Translations under genes and position numbers: made by a program
Shown: one piece after another, positions 27,038-34,755 of the stretch
How positions within the stretch are numbered: the first letter of the stretch is position 1
Layout of the letters: every line of letters starts with the position of its first letter
Origin: Paracoccus jeotgali
Lineage (GTDB): Bacteria; Pseudomonadota; Alphaproteobacteria; Rhodobacterales; Rhodobacteraceae
NCBI RefSeq assembly: GCF_002865605.1
Contig: NZ_CP025583.1
Span: 3,009,501 to 3,073,500, forward strand
Length of the DNA stretch: 64,000 nt
Direction: 5' to 3'
Notes under the pieces: model-generated
Databases searched by the model: none
The model's input: the letters and a program-made list of their open reading frames with translations, nothing else
Told to the model about the DNA's origin: nothing

Positions 27038-27051
27038 TTGATCTAGGTCAA
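27038..27051 (-). promoter_or_regulatory. FNR/NNR-type box of the nos operon
   Basis: TTGATCTAGGTCAA matches the Crp/FNR-family consensus TTGAT-N4-(A/G)TCAA with perfect arms. Its centre is about 40 bases upstream of the nosC ATG, on the promoter side of nosCRZDFYLX. FnrP and NNR (Nnr/DnrR) control denitrification genes in Paracoccus through such boxes, so low oxygen or nitric oxide control is expected. Confidence 0.85.
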
Positions 27052-27086
27052 CGCTGGAATCGCCGGCGGCCTGCGCCCGCCCGCCG

Positions 27087-27620
27087 CTATTCGATGGGAA
27101 AGCCGGTCTCTTGCAGGAACAGCCAGATCTCGCGGTTCAGCTCGGACAGGTCCTGGATCACGGTGTCGATGCGGCGCAATTCCTCGTCATCCAGCGCCTC
27201 GCGCGCGCCCATGCGGATGCGGTCGCGGCGGTCCGCGATGCGCATGAGGATGGTCGAGATCGAGCCATCCTCGGCAAAGGACCAGATGCTGTGATTGTAA
27301 CGATTGCGCGAGGCCGACAGCCGCGAGAAGCGTCCCATCAGCGGCAGCAGCCGGTCGCGCAGCGCGCTGTCGGTGCCGTCCAGCTTGGCCAGCCGCTCGA
27401 CCAGATCGACGCGGCCCTTGGTCCCGCCAAGCGACAGGAACACCACCACCGACTGCTGCTGCGTCATGCCGGTCAGCCCGGCGATCAGGTGGATCAGCAG
27501 GCTTTCGGTATTGCTCCAGACATAGTTCAGCCGCCCGACGCGCAGCAGGACATCATCCAGCCGGGCCTGCATCTCGGCCGGGTCGGGGGTGGGCTGGGCA
27601 GGCTTTTCGGGGGCGCTCAT
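27087..27620 (-). CDS. hypothetical protein, coupled to LuxR-type regulator
   Basis: A 177-aa soluble, mostly helical protein. I recognise no domain. It has a Pro-rich first 15 residues, then alternating charged and hydrophobic helices (NYVWSNTESLLIHLIAGL; LMGRFSRLSASRNRYNHSIW; IDTVIQDLSELNREIWLFL). The ATG at 27620 shares one base with the stop of the upstream LuxR gene (TGATG), so it is made together with that regulator. It may be a partner or antagonist of the regulator or act separately; nothing in the sequence decides. It ends 36 bases from the nos FNR box. Confidence 0.7.
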   Translation of the reverse strand: MSAPEKPAQPTPDPAEMQARLDDVLLRVGRLNYVWSNTESLLIHLIAGLTGMTQQQSVVVFLSLGGTKGRVDLVERLAKLDGTDSALRDRLLPLMGRFSRLSASRNRYNHSIWSFAEDGSISTILMRIADRRDRIRMGAREALDDEELRRIDTVIQDLSELNREIWLFLQETGFPIE

Positions 27621-28297
27621 CAGCGGATCGACCGGAACCGCATGGCCGCCTCGGTCCGGTTGCTGGCACCCAGACGGCGGTTGGCGTTGTGCAGGTGCAG
27701 CTTGACCGTGTGTTCCGACAGGCCAAGCGTGGCGGCGATTTCCTTGTTGCAGCGCCCTTCGGAGACGAGCTTCATCACCTCGCGCTGGCGCGGGGTCAGG
27801 GTGATGTCCAGCCGCGCGCCGTCATCACCATCAGGCACCGGGGGCGGGGCGTGATGGACCACATGCGGGCAGACATAGACCCCGCCATGCAGAATCAGCC
27901 GCAGAATCGTCACCCACAGATCGAGTCGCGTGTTCAGCGCGAAGACGCTGCCGTTCCGGGGCGCGAGCACGGTGCGATAGCTGGTCGCGGCATAGCCGAT
28001 CGAGTTGTAGGCAAGCGCCAGCGCCGTCCAGTGCAGCGCGTTCAGCTGTTCCAGCTGGCTGTCGGTCAGGCTGCCAAGTGTCTGTTCATCCATGACAACC
28101 AAATTGGGCGCGCGGTCCTGGGTGGCGGCGAAATCGGTCAGAAAGTCGGGGTCCGGCACCACCGAAAGCTGCACATCGTCCAGATCCTGCCCCGTGGCGG
28201 CGATCAATCTGGGCGAGAAGTTGGATGATTTTCCGACAAACAGGACTGAGGGAGTTCCAGGCGCACAGGTCTGCTCGCCGCGATCCGGCATAGACAT
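27620..28297 (-). CDS. LuxR/FixJ-type transcription regulator with degenerate receiver
   Basis: A 225-aa protein. The C-terminal LuxR helix-turn-helix is clear (LTPRQREVMKLVSEGRCNKEIA, then HTVKLHLHNANRRLGASN). The N-terminal 150 residues look receiver-like in length and pattern (SVLFVGKSSNFSPRLI, NLVVMDEQTLGSL), but the paired acidic residues after strand 1 are missing, so phosphorylation is doubtful. It is divergent from the Asn/Gly-rich protein and its secretion genes across a 507-base gap with repeated ACTA-type motifs. It probably controls that operon (inference). GGAGG precedes the ATG at 28297. Confidence 0.85.
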   Translation of the reverse strand: MSMPDRGEQTCAPGTPSVLFVGKSSNFSPRLIAATGQDLDDVQLSVVPDPDFLTDFAATQDRAPNLVVMDEQTLGSLTDSQLEQLNALHWTALALAYNSIGYAATSYRTVLAPRNGSVFALNTRLDLWVTILRLILHGGVYVCPHVVHHAPPPVPDGDDGARLDITLTPRQREVMKLVSEGRCNKEIAATLGLSEHTVKLHLHNANRRLGASNRTEAAMRFRSIR

Positions 28298-28311
28298 CTC
28301 TCCTCCCCGGA

Positions 28312-28551
28312 ACTAGTGACCCACACAGCAGATGACGAATGTTAACACATTGGCAAGAAATTTCCAGCTTTCCGCGGAACTGGGTGAATCGCCTGCACAA
28401 AGACATCGTCAATTCGGTCAGGAATGACCTAGCCGAATGAACTAGTCCTACAATGGCCCCCGCGCCCCGGATCATTTGCCCCCACCATAGCAATTCGACC
28501 AGGGGGACTAATTCCCCGGACCATAAGTCATAGGCCGAGCGGGTTAGTCTC
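28312..28551. promoter_or_regulatory. four RACTA(A/G) elements, candidate LuxR-type operators
   Basis: GAACTAGTGACC (core 28312-28317), GAACTAGTCC (core 28441-28446), a 5-5-5 palindrome GGGGACTAATTCCCC (28503-28517), and the reverse-strand copy AGACTAACCC (28542-28551). Their clustering in a divergent promoter region suggests regulator binding. Confidence 0.4.
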
Positions 28552-28747
28552 TATTTCCGGCTATTAACAATTTCTGAACGGCGTTTACTCTACTCTCAGC
28601 GGATCTGGCATTTGCAACGCCGGGACGCGCCGTTTCAGCCGAAGTGGGGGTTGAATCTGGAAAGCAGCGGAAATCGGACAGACGCGCCGCGAATGCGGTG
28701 AGCAGTTGCTCGGCGACTGGGCGGTCCCGCTATATCCACTGTGAAAC

Positions 28748-28785
28748 GAACGGGCGGCTTGTGATTTATTTGGCCATGCCCGTTC
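28748..28785 (+). promoter_or_regulatory. inverted repeat upstream of the Asn-rich protein gene
   Basis: GAACGGGC (28748) and GCCCGTTC (28778) pair across a 22-base AT-rich spacer. The repeat ends about 6 bases before the GGGAG ribosome binding site and may be a leader hairpin or an operator. Confidence 0.35.
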
Positions 28786-28804
28786 AAACTTGGGAGCGAG
28801 TAAC

Positions 28805-30685
28805 ATGGCTGGTAGCCGCAACATGAACCTGTTCACCCTGCCCACGCACGGTCTTCCGCACGGGCCGGGACATCCAAGCCACGGATCTGGTTCGCAGAAC
28901 CAGGATCAGAACCAGGATCAGACCCAAAGTCAGACGAACAATTCTGACAACAACAACGACAACGACAATACCAATGGCAATGCCAGCGGTAACCTGAATG
29001 GCAACGCCAACGGGAATCTGAACGGCAATCTCAACCTGAACGGGAATGTCGCGCATAACGGTGCTGGCAACAGCGCCAATAACGGTGCCAATAACGGCGC
29101 CCATAACGACGCCATGAACAACTCGTTCAATGGCGCCAAGAACTATTCGGACAACGCCGCGAATAACGGCGCGTCGAATACGGCCAACAACAACAGCAAC
29201 TCCAATACCAACGCCAACAACAATGCGACGAACAGTTCGACGCAGGACACCGATGTCAATACGGCGGTGAATACGGCGGTCAATACCACCGTGAACACCA
29301 ATGTCGATTTCGGGTTGGATGGCTGGGTGCCGACCGACAATGATTTTGCCGATCTCGACTTCAACAACTTCAGCGGCACGATGGGCAACCTGAACATCAT
29401 CCGCGACGGCAAGATGAACACCCACGACACCAACATCGAGAACCTGCTCAACAACTCGTTGAACGGGGCCGGGAACGATTCGGCCAACGTCCTGTCGCAA
29501 TCCTCGAACCTGCGCGACAACGACACGCTGAACAACCCGAACGTGTCGAATGACGGTGGCACGTTCAACCAGAACGGCGACAGCACGGGCGGCACCGCCA
29601 CGGCTGAAGACGGCATCGACGCCGATCCGATCGGTGGCACCGGTGGCGCTGCGGGCAATGCCAATGGCGGCAGCGGCTCGGCACGGGCCAGCGGCGGTGA
29701 CGGCGATGCCGAAGGCGCAAGCGCCCGCACCGGCAATGGTGGCAGCACCAGCGCCGAGGCTGGCAACGCGACGGGCGGCGACGCCACGGCCGCGGCGCTG
29801 GCAGCCGGGATCGGCGGCACCGCGAATGGCGCAGCCGGTGGCGCGCTGGGCGTGGGTGTCGGCGCGGGCCTCGGCGGTGACGCCGATGGCGGTCAGGCCG
29901 CAACCATCGGCGCGACCGGTGCTCTGGGTGCCGGCATGGGCGGCGACGGCGCGGATGGCGGCGACAGCGGTGACGCTGGCGACGGCGGCGATGCCGGCGA
30001 CGGCGGAGCCGGTGGCGCGGCCACCAGCGCGGGTCTGGGCCTTGGCCTGGTCGGGCTGGGCAACCTGGGCGACAGCAATGGCGGTGACGGCGGGGCCAGC
30101 AATGGCGACGGCGCTGCCGGCGGCGGTGTCGGCGCAGGCGGCAACGGCGGGGCGGGTGCCGGCGGCTACGGCCTTGGCGCCGCGGCGACCGACATCGACA
30201 CCCTGATCGGTGAAGCTCTGGCCGGCGACGGCATGGGCGCCGGGATGGGCAATGCGATGGGCATGGGCGGCGACGGCGGCAGCGCCGGCGGCGCTGGCAC
30301 CGGGATGGCTGCGGCCATGGCGGGTGACGCCATGGGCGGCTCGACCGGTGCGACCTCGGGCGGCGGAACCGGCAGCGCTTCGGCGGATGGCGGCACGGCC
30401 TGGGGCGGCGATGCGATGAACTTCGACAGCGGCAATGGCGCCATGGGCGGTCAGGTGATGACCGGCAATGGCGGCTGGGCCGATGCCGGAAGCTGGGGCT
30501 CGGGCAATGGCGATGACGGCTACGTCAACGGCTACTCGAACGCTTCGGCGGATGCGCTGCTGAACACCAGCGCGTTCAACCAGAGCATCGTCATGGGCGC
30601 CAACGTACTGGGCAACACGGTCGACATGACCGTGGTCGGCGGCAACATGTCGTCCACCATGGTCGGCGACGACGACATGTCCTGA
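28805..30685 (+). CDS. Asn-rich/Gly-rich low-complexity secreted protein, putative T1SS substrate
   Basis: A 626-aa protein without a signal peptide. Residues 1-30 are His/Pro/Gly-rich. Residues about 30-160 are dominated by Asn with Gly, Ala, Ser and Gln (prion-like, e.g. NGNLNGNANGNLNGN). Residues 160-260 are Asn/Asp-rich with hydrophobic positions, including ANVLSQSSNLRDNDTL near 227. Residues 265-575 are Gly/Ala/Asp-rich. The tail has GANVLGNTVDMT near 597 and ends in the acidic VGDDDMS. Both motifs recur in the next gene product. Co-directional PrtD/HlyD-type exporter genes make type I secretion likely. No RTX nonapeptides are seen. An amyloid or matrix role is an inference. A terminator follows. 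Confidence 0.75.
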   Translation: MAGSRNMNLFTLPTHGLPHGPGHPSHGSGSQNQDQNQDQTQSQTNNSDNNNDNDNTNGNASGNLNGNANGNLNGNLNLNGNVAHNGAGNSANNGANNGAHNDAMNNSFNGAKNYSDNAANNGASNTANNNSNSNTNANNNATNSSTQDTDVNTAVNTAVNTTVNTNVDFGLDGWVPTDNDFADLDFNNFSGTMGNLNIIRDGKMNTHDTNIENLLNNSLNGAGNDSANVLSQSSNLRDNDTLNNPNVSNDGGTFNQNGDSTGGTATAEDGIDADPIGGTGGAAGNANGGSGSARASGGDGDAEGASARTGNGGSTSAEAGNATGGDATAAALAAGIGGTANGAAGGALGVGVGAGLGGDADGGQAATIGATGALGAGMGGDGADGGDSGDAGDGGDAGDGGAGGAATSAGLGLGLVGLGNLGDSNGGDGGASNGDGAAGGGVGAGGNGGAGAGGYGLGAAATDIDTLIGEALAGDGMGAGMGNAMGMGGDGGSAGGAGTGMAAAMAGDAMGGSTGATSGGGTGSASADGGTAWGGDAMNFDSGNGAMGGQVMTGNGGWADAGSWGSGNGDDGYVNGYSNASADALLNTSAFNQSIVMGANVLGNTVDMTVVGGNMSSTMVGDDDMS

Positions 30686-30702
30686 CCCTCGCCCACGAAA
30701 AG

Positions 30703-30738
30703 ACCCTGCGCGACACCTTCGCGCAGGGTTCCTGTTTT
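30703..30738 (+). terminator. strong hairpin between the two putative substrate genes
   Basis: ACCCTGCGCG / CGCGCAGGGT form a perfect 10-bp stem with a 7-base loop, followed by TCCTGTTTTG. It lies 18 bases after the stop of the Asn/Gly-rich gene and 68 bases before the next start. Partial read-through would make the first protein far more abundant than the exporter. Confidence 0.8.
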
Positions 30739-30805
30739 GTAACGAGTGCTGCGCATCCGGGTCGTTTCATGCCCGTTTCGCTTCCTGACAGTTGGGGAAA
30801 AGCCG

Positions 30806-32788
30806 ATGCTGGTGATTGGTCCCGTGGATGAAGCCATCTGGCATTTCATCGGTCTGTTCAGGATCAGCGAAGAAGCGGGCCGGATGCGCGTTGACTATGA
30901 TCCGATGCTGGGACGGCTTCAGGATCAGCAGCTCGATCCGATCCCGACGCAGGATTATGTGCCCGTCCTGCTGGCGACCAAGGGCGATTTCGAGGCCAGC
31001 TTCCGCAACATCGTGACCCCGACGCTACCGGCCCCGACGGCCGAGGGCGTGGAGCTGTCATGGATCGCCCCGACCGCGCCGATGAAGGTCTGGTCCGGCG
31101 GGCCGTGGGTCTCGCTGCCGGCGGGCGATTCCGTCGCCTCGGCGGCGGGTGCTGCGGCGCCGGTGCATTGGGTCCTGACCCCGCCGGGATCGGTGGTGGC
31201 GGTGATCCTGCAGCAGAACGCGCTGTTCGACGATGATTTCCTGAACCCGTCCGAGTTCGGCGACGCGCTGATCCCGGACACCGCCATCCTTGCGCGGCTT
31301 GAGACCCTGACCGAGGCCGCGCAGGCGCTCGGCGTCTCGCTGGCACTGGAGCTGCCCGAACATGAATCCGATTTCGTCGCCATGGCCGCGCAGGTCCAGC
31401 AGGCGTCGGTTGAGGCGATGGACGCCGAGGCCCCTGCCGGAGCCGTGGTCGCGCAGATCCATGGCGAGGACACCATCGGCCTGCACATCAATGGTGAGTT
31501 GGCCGAAGAGCGGCCCGAGGTGGACAGCCTCAAGCCCGTCTATCTGCGCCCCCAGCCCGAGCCAGAGGACGACGCGGCGCCTGATGACGGCCCCGCGCAT
31601 GAGGTGGTCGCCGGGGCCAATGTGCTGGTCAATCAGGTCGCGCTGACCGCCAGCTGGATTTCCGCGCCGGTGCTGTATGTCGCCGGCCAGTCGATCAGCC
31701 ACAACCTGATCAGCCAGGTCAATGTCGTCAGCGACATGGACAGCATCCACGTCGGCGGCTTTGGCAGCGGGCCGGTCAGCGGCCGGATCGGGGGCGAGGG
31801 GACGACGCAGAGCTTCAACATGGCCTCGATCACCGTGGTTTCGACCAGCGGGACCGGCACGGCCTCGACCGGCCATGCGGGCGGCGGGCCGATCTATGCG
31901 GTGGCGACGCTGGATGCGAGCCTTATCAGCCTCAACTGGGTCGATCAGCGCAACTTCGTCAGCGACAATGACGTGGCCTCGCTGACCCTGACCGGGTCCG
32001 AGACGCTGCTGGTGACCGGCGCCAATGGTGTGACCAGCACCATCTCGCTGCTGGAGCTGGGGGCGCAGTTCGACGTCATCGTGGTCGATGGCTCGATGAT
32101 CAACATCAACGCGGTGCTGCAGACCAATGTGCTGCTGGATGACGACCGGATCAGCGTCAGCGGCGCGAATGGCGTCTCGATCAGCAGCGGCGACAACCTG
32201 CTGGTGAATGACGCGGTGATCTATCAAAGCGGCGCGATGCAGGGCGGGCAGCTGACGCAGGTGCAGATGCAGAACCTCGCCCATCCGCCCGGCACCGATC
32301 TGTCGTTGCCGGCGGTGACGCTGCAAGACCCCGCGCTGGCCGGGCTGGATGTTGTCCGCGTGCTGCACATCACCGGCGATCTGGTGTCGATGAATGTCAT
32401 CCGCCAGACCAACATCCTGGGCGATTCCGACCAGATCCAGCTGAGCCTGTCCGAGGCGCAGCAGGCGATGGGCGACGCCGCGCATCTGTCGGTCGTCACC
32501 GGGTCGAACATGCTGGTCAATGCCGCCACCTTGGCCGAGTTCGGGGTCGATGCCACGGTCCATACCGGGCAGGGCTATTACAGCGACGCGCTGCTGCATC
32601 AGGCCGAGCTGATCTCGACCGACGATCCGCTGGCACCGGGCGCAGGCGCGCTGGCCAGCGAGGCGGTGCTGTTCCTCGCCGATTCCATGTTGGGCGACGA
32701 TGATCCGGGCGGCGGCGATGTGACCTTCGGCCCGATGGCCGCGATGACCAGCGTGCCCGCCGACGTGATGCAGACGGTGCTTTCATGA
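30806..32788 (+). CDS. repeat-containing putative type I secreted protein
   Basis: A 660-aa protein with no signal peptide, starting at ATG 30806 after GGGGAA. Residues 1-260 are a mixed, acidic N-terminal region. Residues about 265-600 hold at least four imperfect copies of a beta-type element with pattern N-x-(I/L)-x-Q-x-N-x-x-x-(S/D)-D-x-D-x-I, near residues 294, 369, 428 and 523 (for example SISHNLISQVNVVSDMDSI, NVIRQTNILGDSDQI). They alternate with G-x-N-x-LVN elements. This suggests a solenoid with Asn/Gln ladders. Its stop overlaps the exporter ATPase start (ATGA). It may be a second substrate or an export/assembly partner. I do not recognise a named family. Confidence 0.75.
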   Translation: MLVIGPVDEAIWHFIGLFRISEEAGRMRVDYDPMLGRLQDQQLDPIPTQDYVPVLLATKGDFEASFRNIVTPTLPAPTAEGVELSWIAPTAPMKVWSGGPWVSLPAGDSVASAAGAAAPVHWVLTPPGSVVAVILQQNALFDDDFLNPSEFGDALIPDTAILARLETLTEAAQALGVSLALELPEHESDFVAMAAQVQQASVEAMDAEAPAGAVVAQIHGEDTIGLHINGELAEERPEVDSLKPVYLRPQPEPEDDAAPDDGPAHEVVAGANVLVNQVALTASWISAPVLYVAGQSISHNLISQVNVVSDMDSIHVGGFGSGPVSGRIGGEGTTQSFNMASITVVSTSGTGTASTGHAGGGPIYAVATLDASLISLNWVDQRNFVSDNDVASLTLTGSETLLVTGANGVTSTISLLELGAQFDVIVVDGSMININAVLQTNVLLDDDRISVSGANGVSISSGDNLLVNDAVIYQSGAMQGGQLTQVQMQNLAHPPGTDLSLPAVTLQDPALAGLDVVRVLHITGDLVSMNVIRQTNILGDSDQIQLSLSEAQQAMGDAAHLSVVTGSNMLVNAATLAEFGVDATVHTGQGYYSDALLHQAELISTDDPLAPGAGALASEAVLFLADSMLGDDDPGGGDVTFGPMAAMTSVPADVMQTVLS

Positions 32789-34755
32789 GCCCGCGTGACG
32801 ACACGATCACCGCAGAACCCCGTCCCCGCTTGCGTCTCGACAGCACCGCCCGCGTCGATCACCCCGATGTCGCCCGCACCGATGCGCCGCTGGGCACCGG
32901 CGCGACCATCGAGGGCAAGGCCGGACGCCTGCCGCCCCTGCCGGAAAACCCGAAGACCGCAGGCGGGCATGGCGGCGGCAAGGGGCCGGGCGGTGTCTTT
33001 CACAAGCGCACGACAGAACCCGATCTGGCCGCCGCGCTGCCGGCCAGCCTGCGCGCGATCTGGCCCAGCATCCTTGGCGTCGCGCTGTTTTCCAGCGTCA
33101 CCAACCTGCTGGTGCTGGCGATCCCCATCTATCTGTTCCAGATCTCGGACCGGGTGCTGACCAGCCGGTCCAACGATACGCTGATCATGCTGACCGTGGT
33201 CATCATCGGCGCGGTGCTGCTGCAGGTGGTGTTCGATTCGCTGCGGCGGCTGATGCTGCTGCGGTGTTCCGTCGACATGTCGGCCCGGCTGGGCGCGCCG
33301 ATCCTGTCGGCGGCGGCGCGGGCCTCGCTGCAAAGCAACGGGCGCGAGTATCAGATCCTTGGCGATCTGCAGCAATTGCGGGCGTTTCTCGTCTCGCCCA
33401 CGCTGCTGTCCTTTCTGGACCTGCCCTTTGCGCCGCTGTTCATTCTGGCGATCTTTCTGGTCCACCCGCATCTGGGGCTGATCGTCATGGCAACGGCGCT
33501 GGTGCTGATGGTGATCGCGCTGCTGAACCAGCGGGCCACCGCGACGCCGTTCGGGCTGGCGAACCAGCATCAAAGCCTTGCCAACCTGCATCTCGATTCC
33601 ATGGCCCGCAATTCGCAGATCATCAACGCTCTGGCCATGATCCCCGAGGCGGTGACGATCTGGGGCCGCGAGGCGTCGGGGTCGATGGCCGCGCAGGTCA
33701 AGGCGCAGGACCGCAACATCATGTTTTCCGGCGCGTCCCGCGCGGTGCGGCTGCTGACGCAGGTCGGGCTGCTGGGCTGGGGCGCCTATCTGGCGCTGCA
33801 TGGCGAGATCACCGGCGGCATGGTCATCGCGGCCTCGATCATCGCCGGCCGCGCGCTGGCCCCGATCGAGGGCGCCATCGAGGGCTGGAACATCGCGCTG
33901 CTGGCGCGGGCATCCTATGGCCGCATCTCGAACCTGCTGAAATCCTCGGTCCTGAACACGCAGCGGCTGCGCCTGCCCAAGCCGGAAGGCCGGCTGGATG
34001 TCGAACGCCTGCTGTATGTGCCGCAGGGGACCAAGCGCGTGGTGCTGAACTCGCTGACCTTCTCGCTGCGGCCGGGGGCCTCGCTGGGGATCGTTGGCAA
34101 TTCCGGCGCGGGCAAGACGACGCTGGGCAAGATGCTGGTGGGGTCGGTCCTGCCGACCTCGGGTGCGGTGCGGATGGACCTGATGGACCTGCGCAACTGG
34201 GATCAGCGGCAGCTGGGCCAGTCCATCGGCTATCTGCCGCAGGACGTGCAGCTGTTCCCCGGCACGATCAAAAGCAACATCGCCCGGATGCGCAGCGACG
34301 CCAGCGACCAGGACATCTATGACGCCGCCATCCTGGCCGATGTCCACGACATGATCGCCCGCCTGCCCGAGGGGTATGAGACCTTCGTCGCCGCCGACGG
34401 CTCGCCCCTGTCCGGCGGGCAAAAGCAGCGCATCGGGCTGGCGCGGGCGTTTTTCGGCAATCCGCGCATGGTGGTGCTGGACGAGCCGAACTCGAACCTC
34501 GACGCCGCCGGGGACAAGGCGCTGTCGCAGGCGCTGGCGCTGGCCCGGCAGCAGGGGATCACGGTCATCGTCATCACGCAGAAATCCTCGATCCTGCGCG
34601 ATGTCGACAACATCATGCTGCTGGCCGACGGGCAGATCGCCATGTTCGGGGCGCGCGAACAGGTGTTGCAGCAACTCGCGCAGCGCCGGGCCGGGGCGGA
34701 CACCACCGGCCGCACCAACCCGCAGACCCTGCCCGAAAGCGGAGTCACCACATGA
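32785..34755 (+). CDS. type I secretion system permease/ATPase (PrtD-like)
   Basis: A 656-aa fused ABC exporter. Residues 1-75 form an unusual Pro/Gly-rich soluble extension. Membrane helices start near 90 (ILGVALFSSVTNLLVLAIPIYL), and the ATPase domain has Walker A GNSGAGKTT near 436, LQ-type loop YLPQDVQLFPGTI, signature LSGGQKQR and Walker B MVVLDEPNSNLD. This is the PrtD/HlyB class without a C39 peptidase domain. It should export the proteins encoded just upstream. It overlaps both neighbours by ATGA. No TolC-type outer membrane gene is in the window. Confidence 0.9.
   Translation: MSPRDDTITAEPRPRLRLDSTARVDHPDVARTDAPLGTGATIEGKAGRLPPLPENPKTAGGHGGGKGPGGVFHKRTTEPDLAAALPASLRAIWPSILGVALFSSVTNLLVLAIPIYLFQISDRVLTSRSNDTLIMLTVVIIGAVLLQVVFDSLRRLMLLRCSVDMSARLGAPILSAAARASLQSNGREYQILGDLQQLRAFLVSPTLLSFLDLPFAPLFILAIFLVHPHLGLIVMATALVLMVIALLNQRATATPFGLANQHQSLANLHLDSMARNSQIINALAMIPEAVTIWGREASGSMAAQVKAQDRNIMFSGASRAVRLLTQVGLLGWGAYLALHGEITGGMVIAASIIAGRALAPIEGAIEGWNIALLARASYGRISNLLKSSVLNTQRLRLPKPEGRLDVERLLYVPQGTKRVVLNSLTFSLRPGASLGIVGNSGAGKTTLGKMLVGSVLPTSGAVRMDLMDLRNWDQRQLGQSIGYLPQDVQLFPGTIKSNIARMRSDASDQDIYDAAILADVHDMIARLPEGYETFVAADGSPLSGGQKQRIGLARAFFGNPRMVVLDEPNSNLDAAGDKALSQALALARQQGITVIVITQKSSILRDVDNIMLLADGQIAMFGAREQVLQQLAQRRAGADTTGRTNPQTLPESGVTT

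Larger units (their letters stand above)
28298..28804. other. 507-base regulatory gap between LuxR gene and secreted-protein gene
   Basis: No gene was found here. The gap is much AT-richer than its surroundings. It contains four copies of a RACTA(A/G) element, an 8-bp inverted repeat just before the ribosome binding site at the right end, and promoter-like AT stretches (for example around 28560-28575 and 28755-28775) that I could not assign firmly. Confidence 0.6.

Noticed and set aside
28805-30685. RTX adhesin identity for the Gly-rich protein
   Set aside because: The Gly/Asp content suggests it, but no GGxGxDxUx nonapeptide series is visible.
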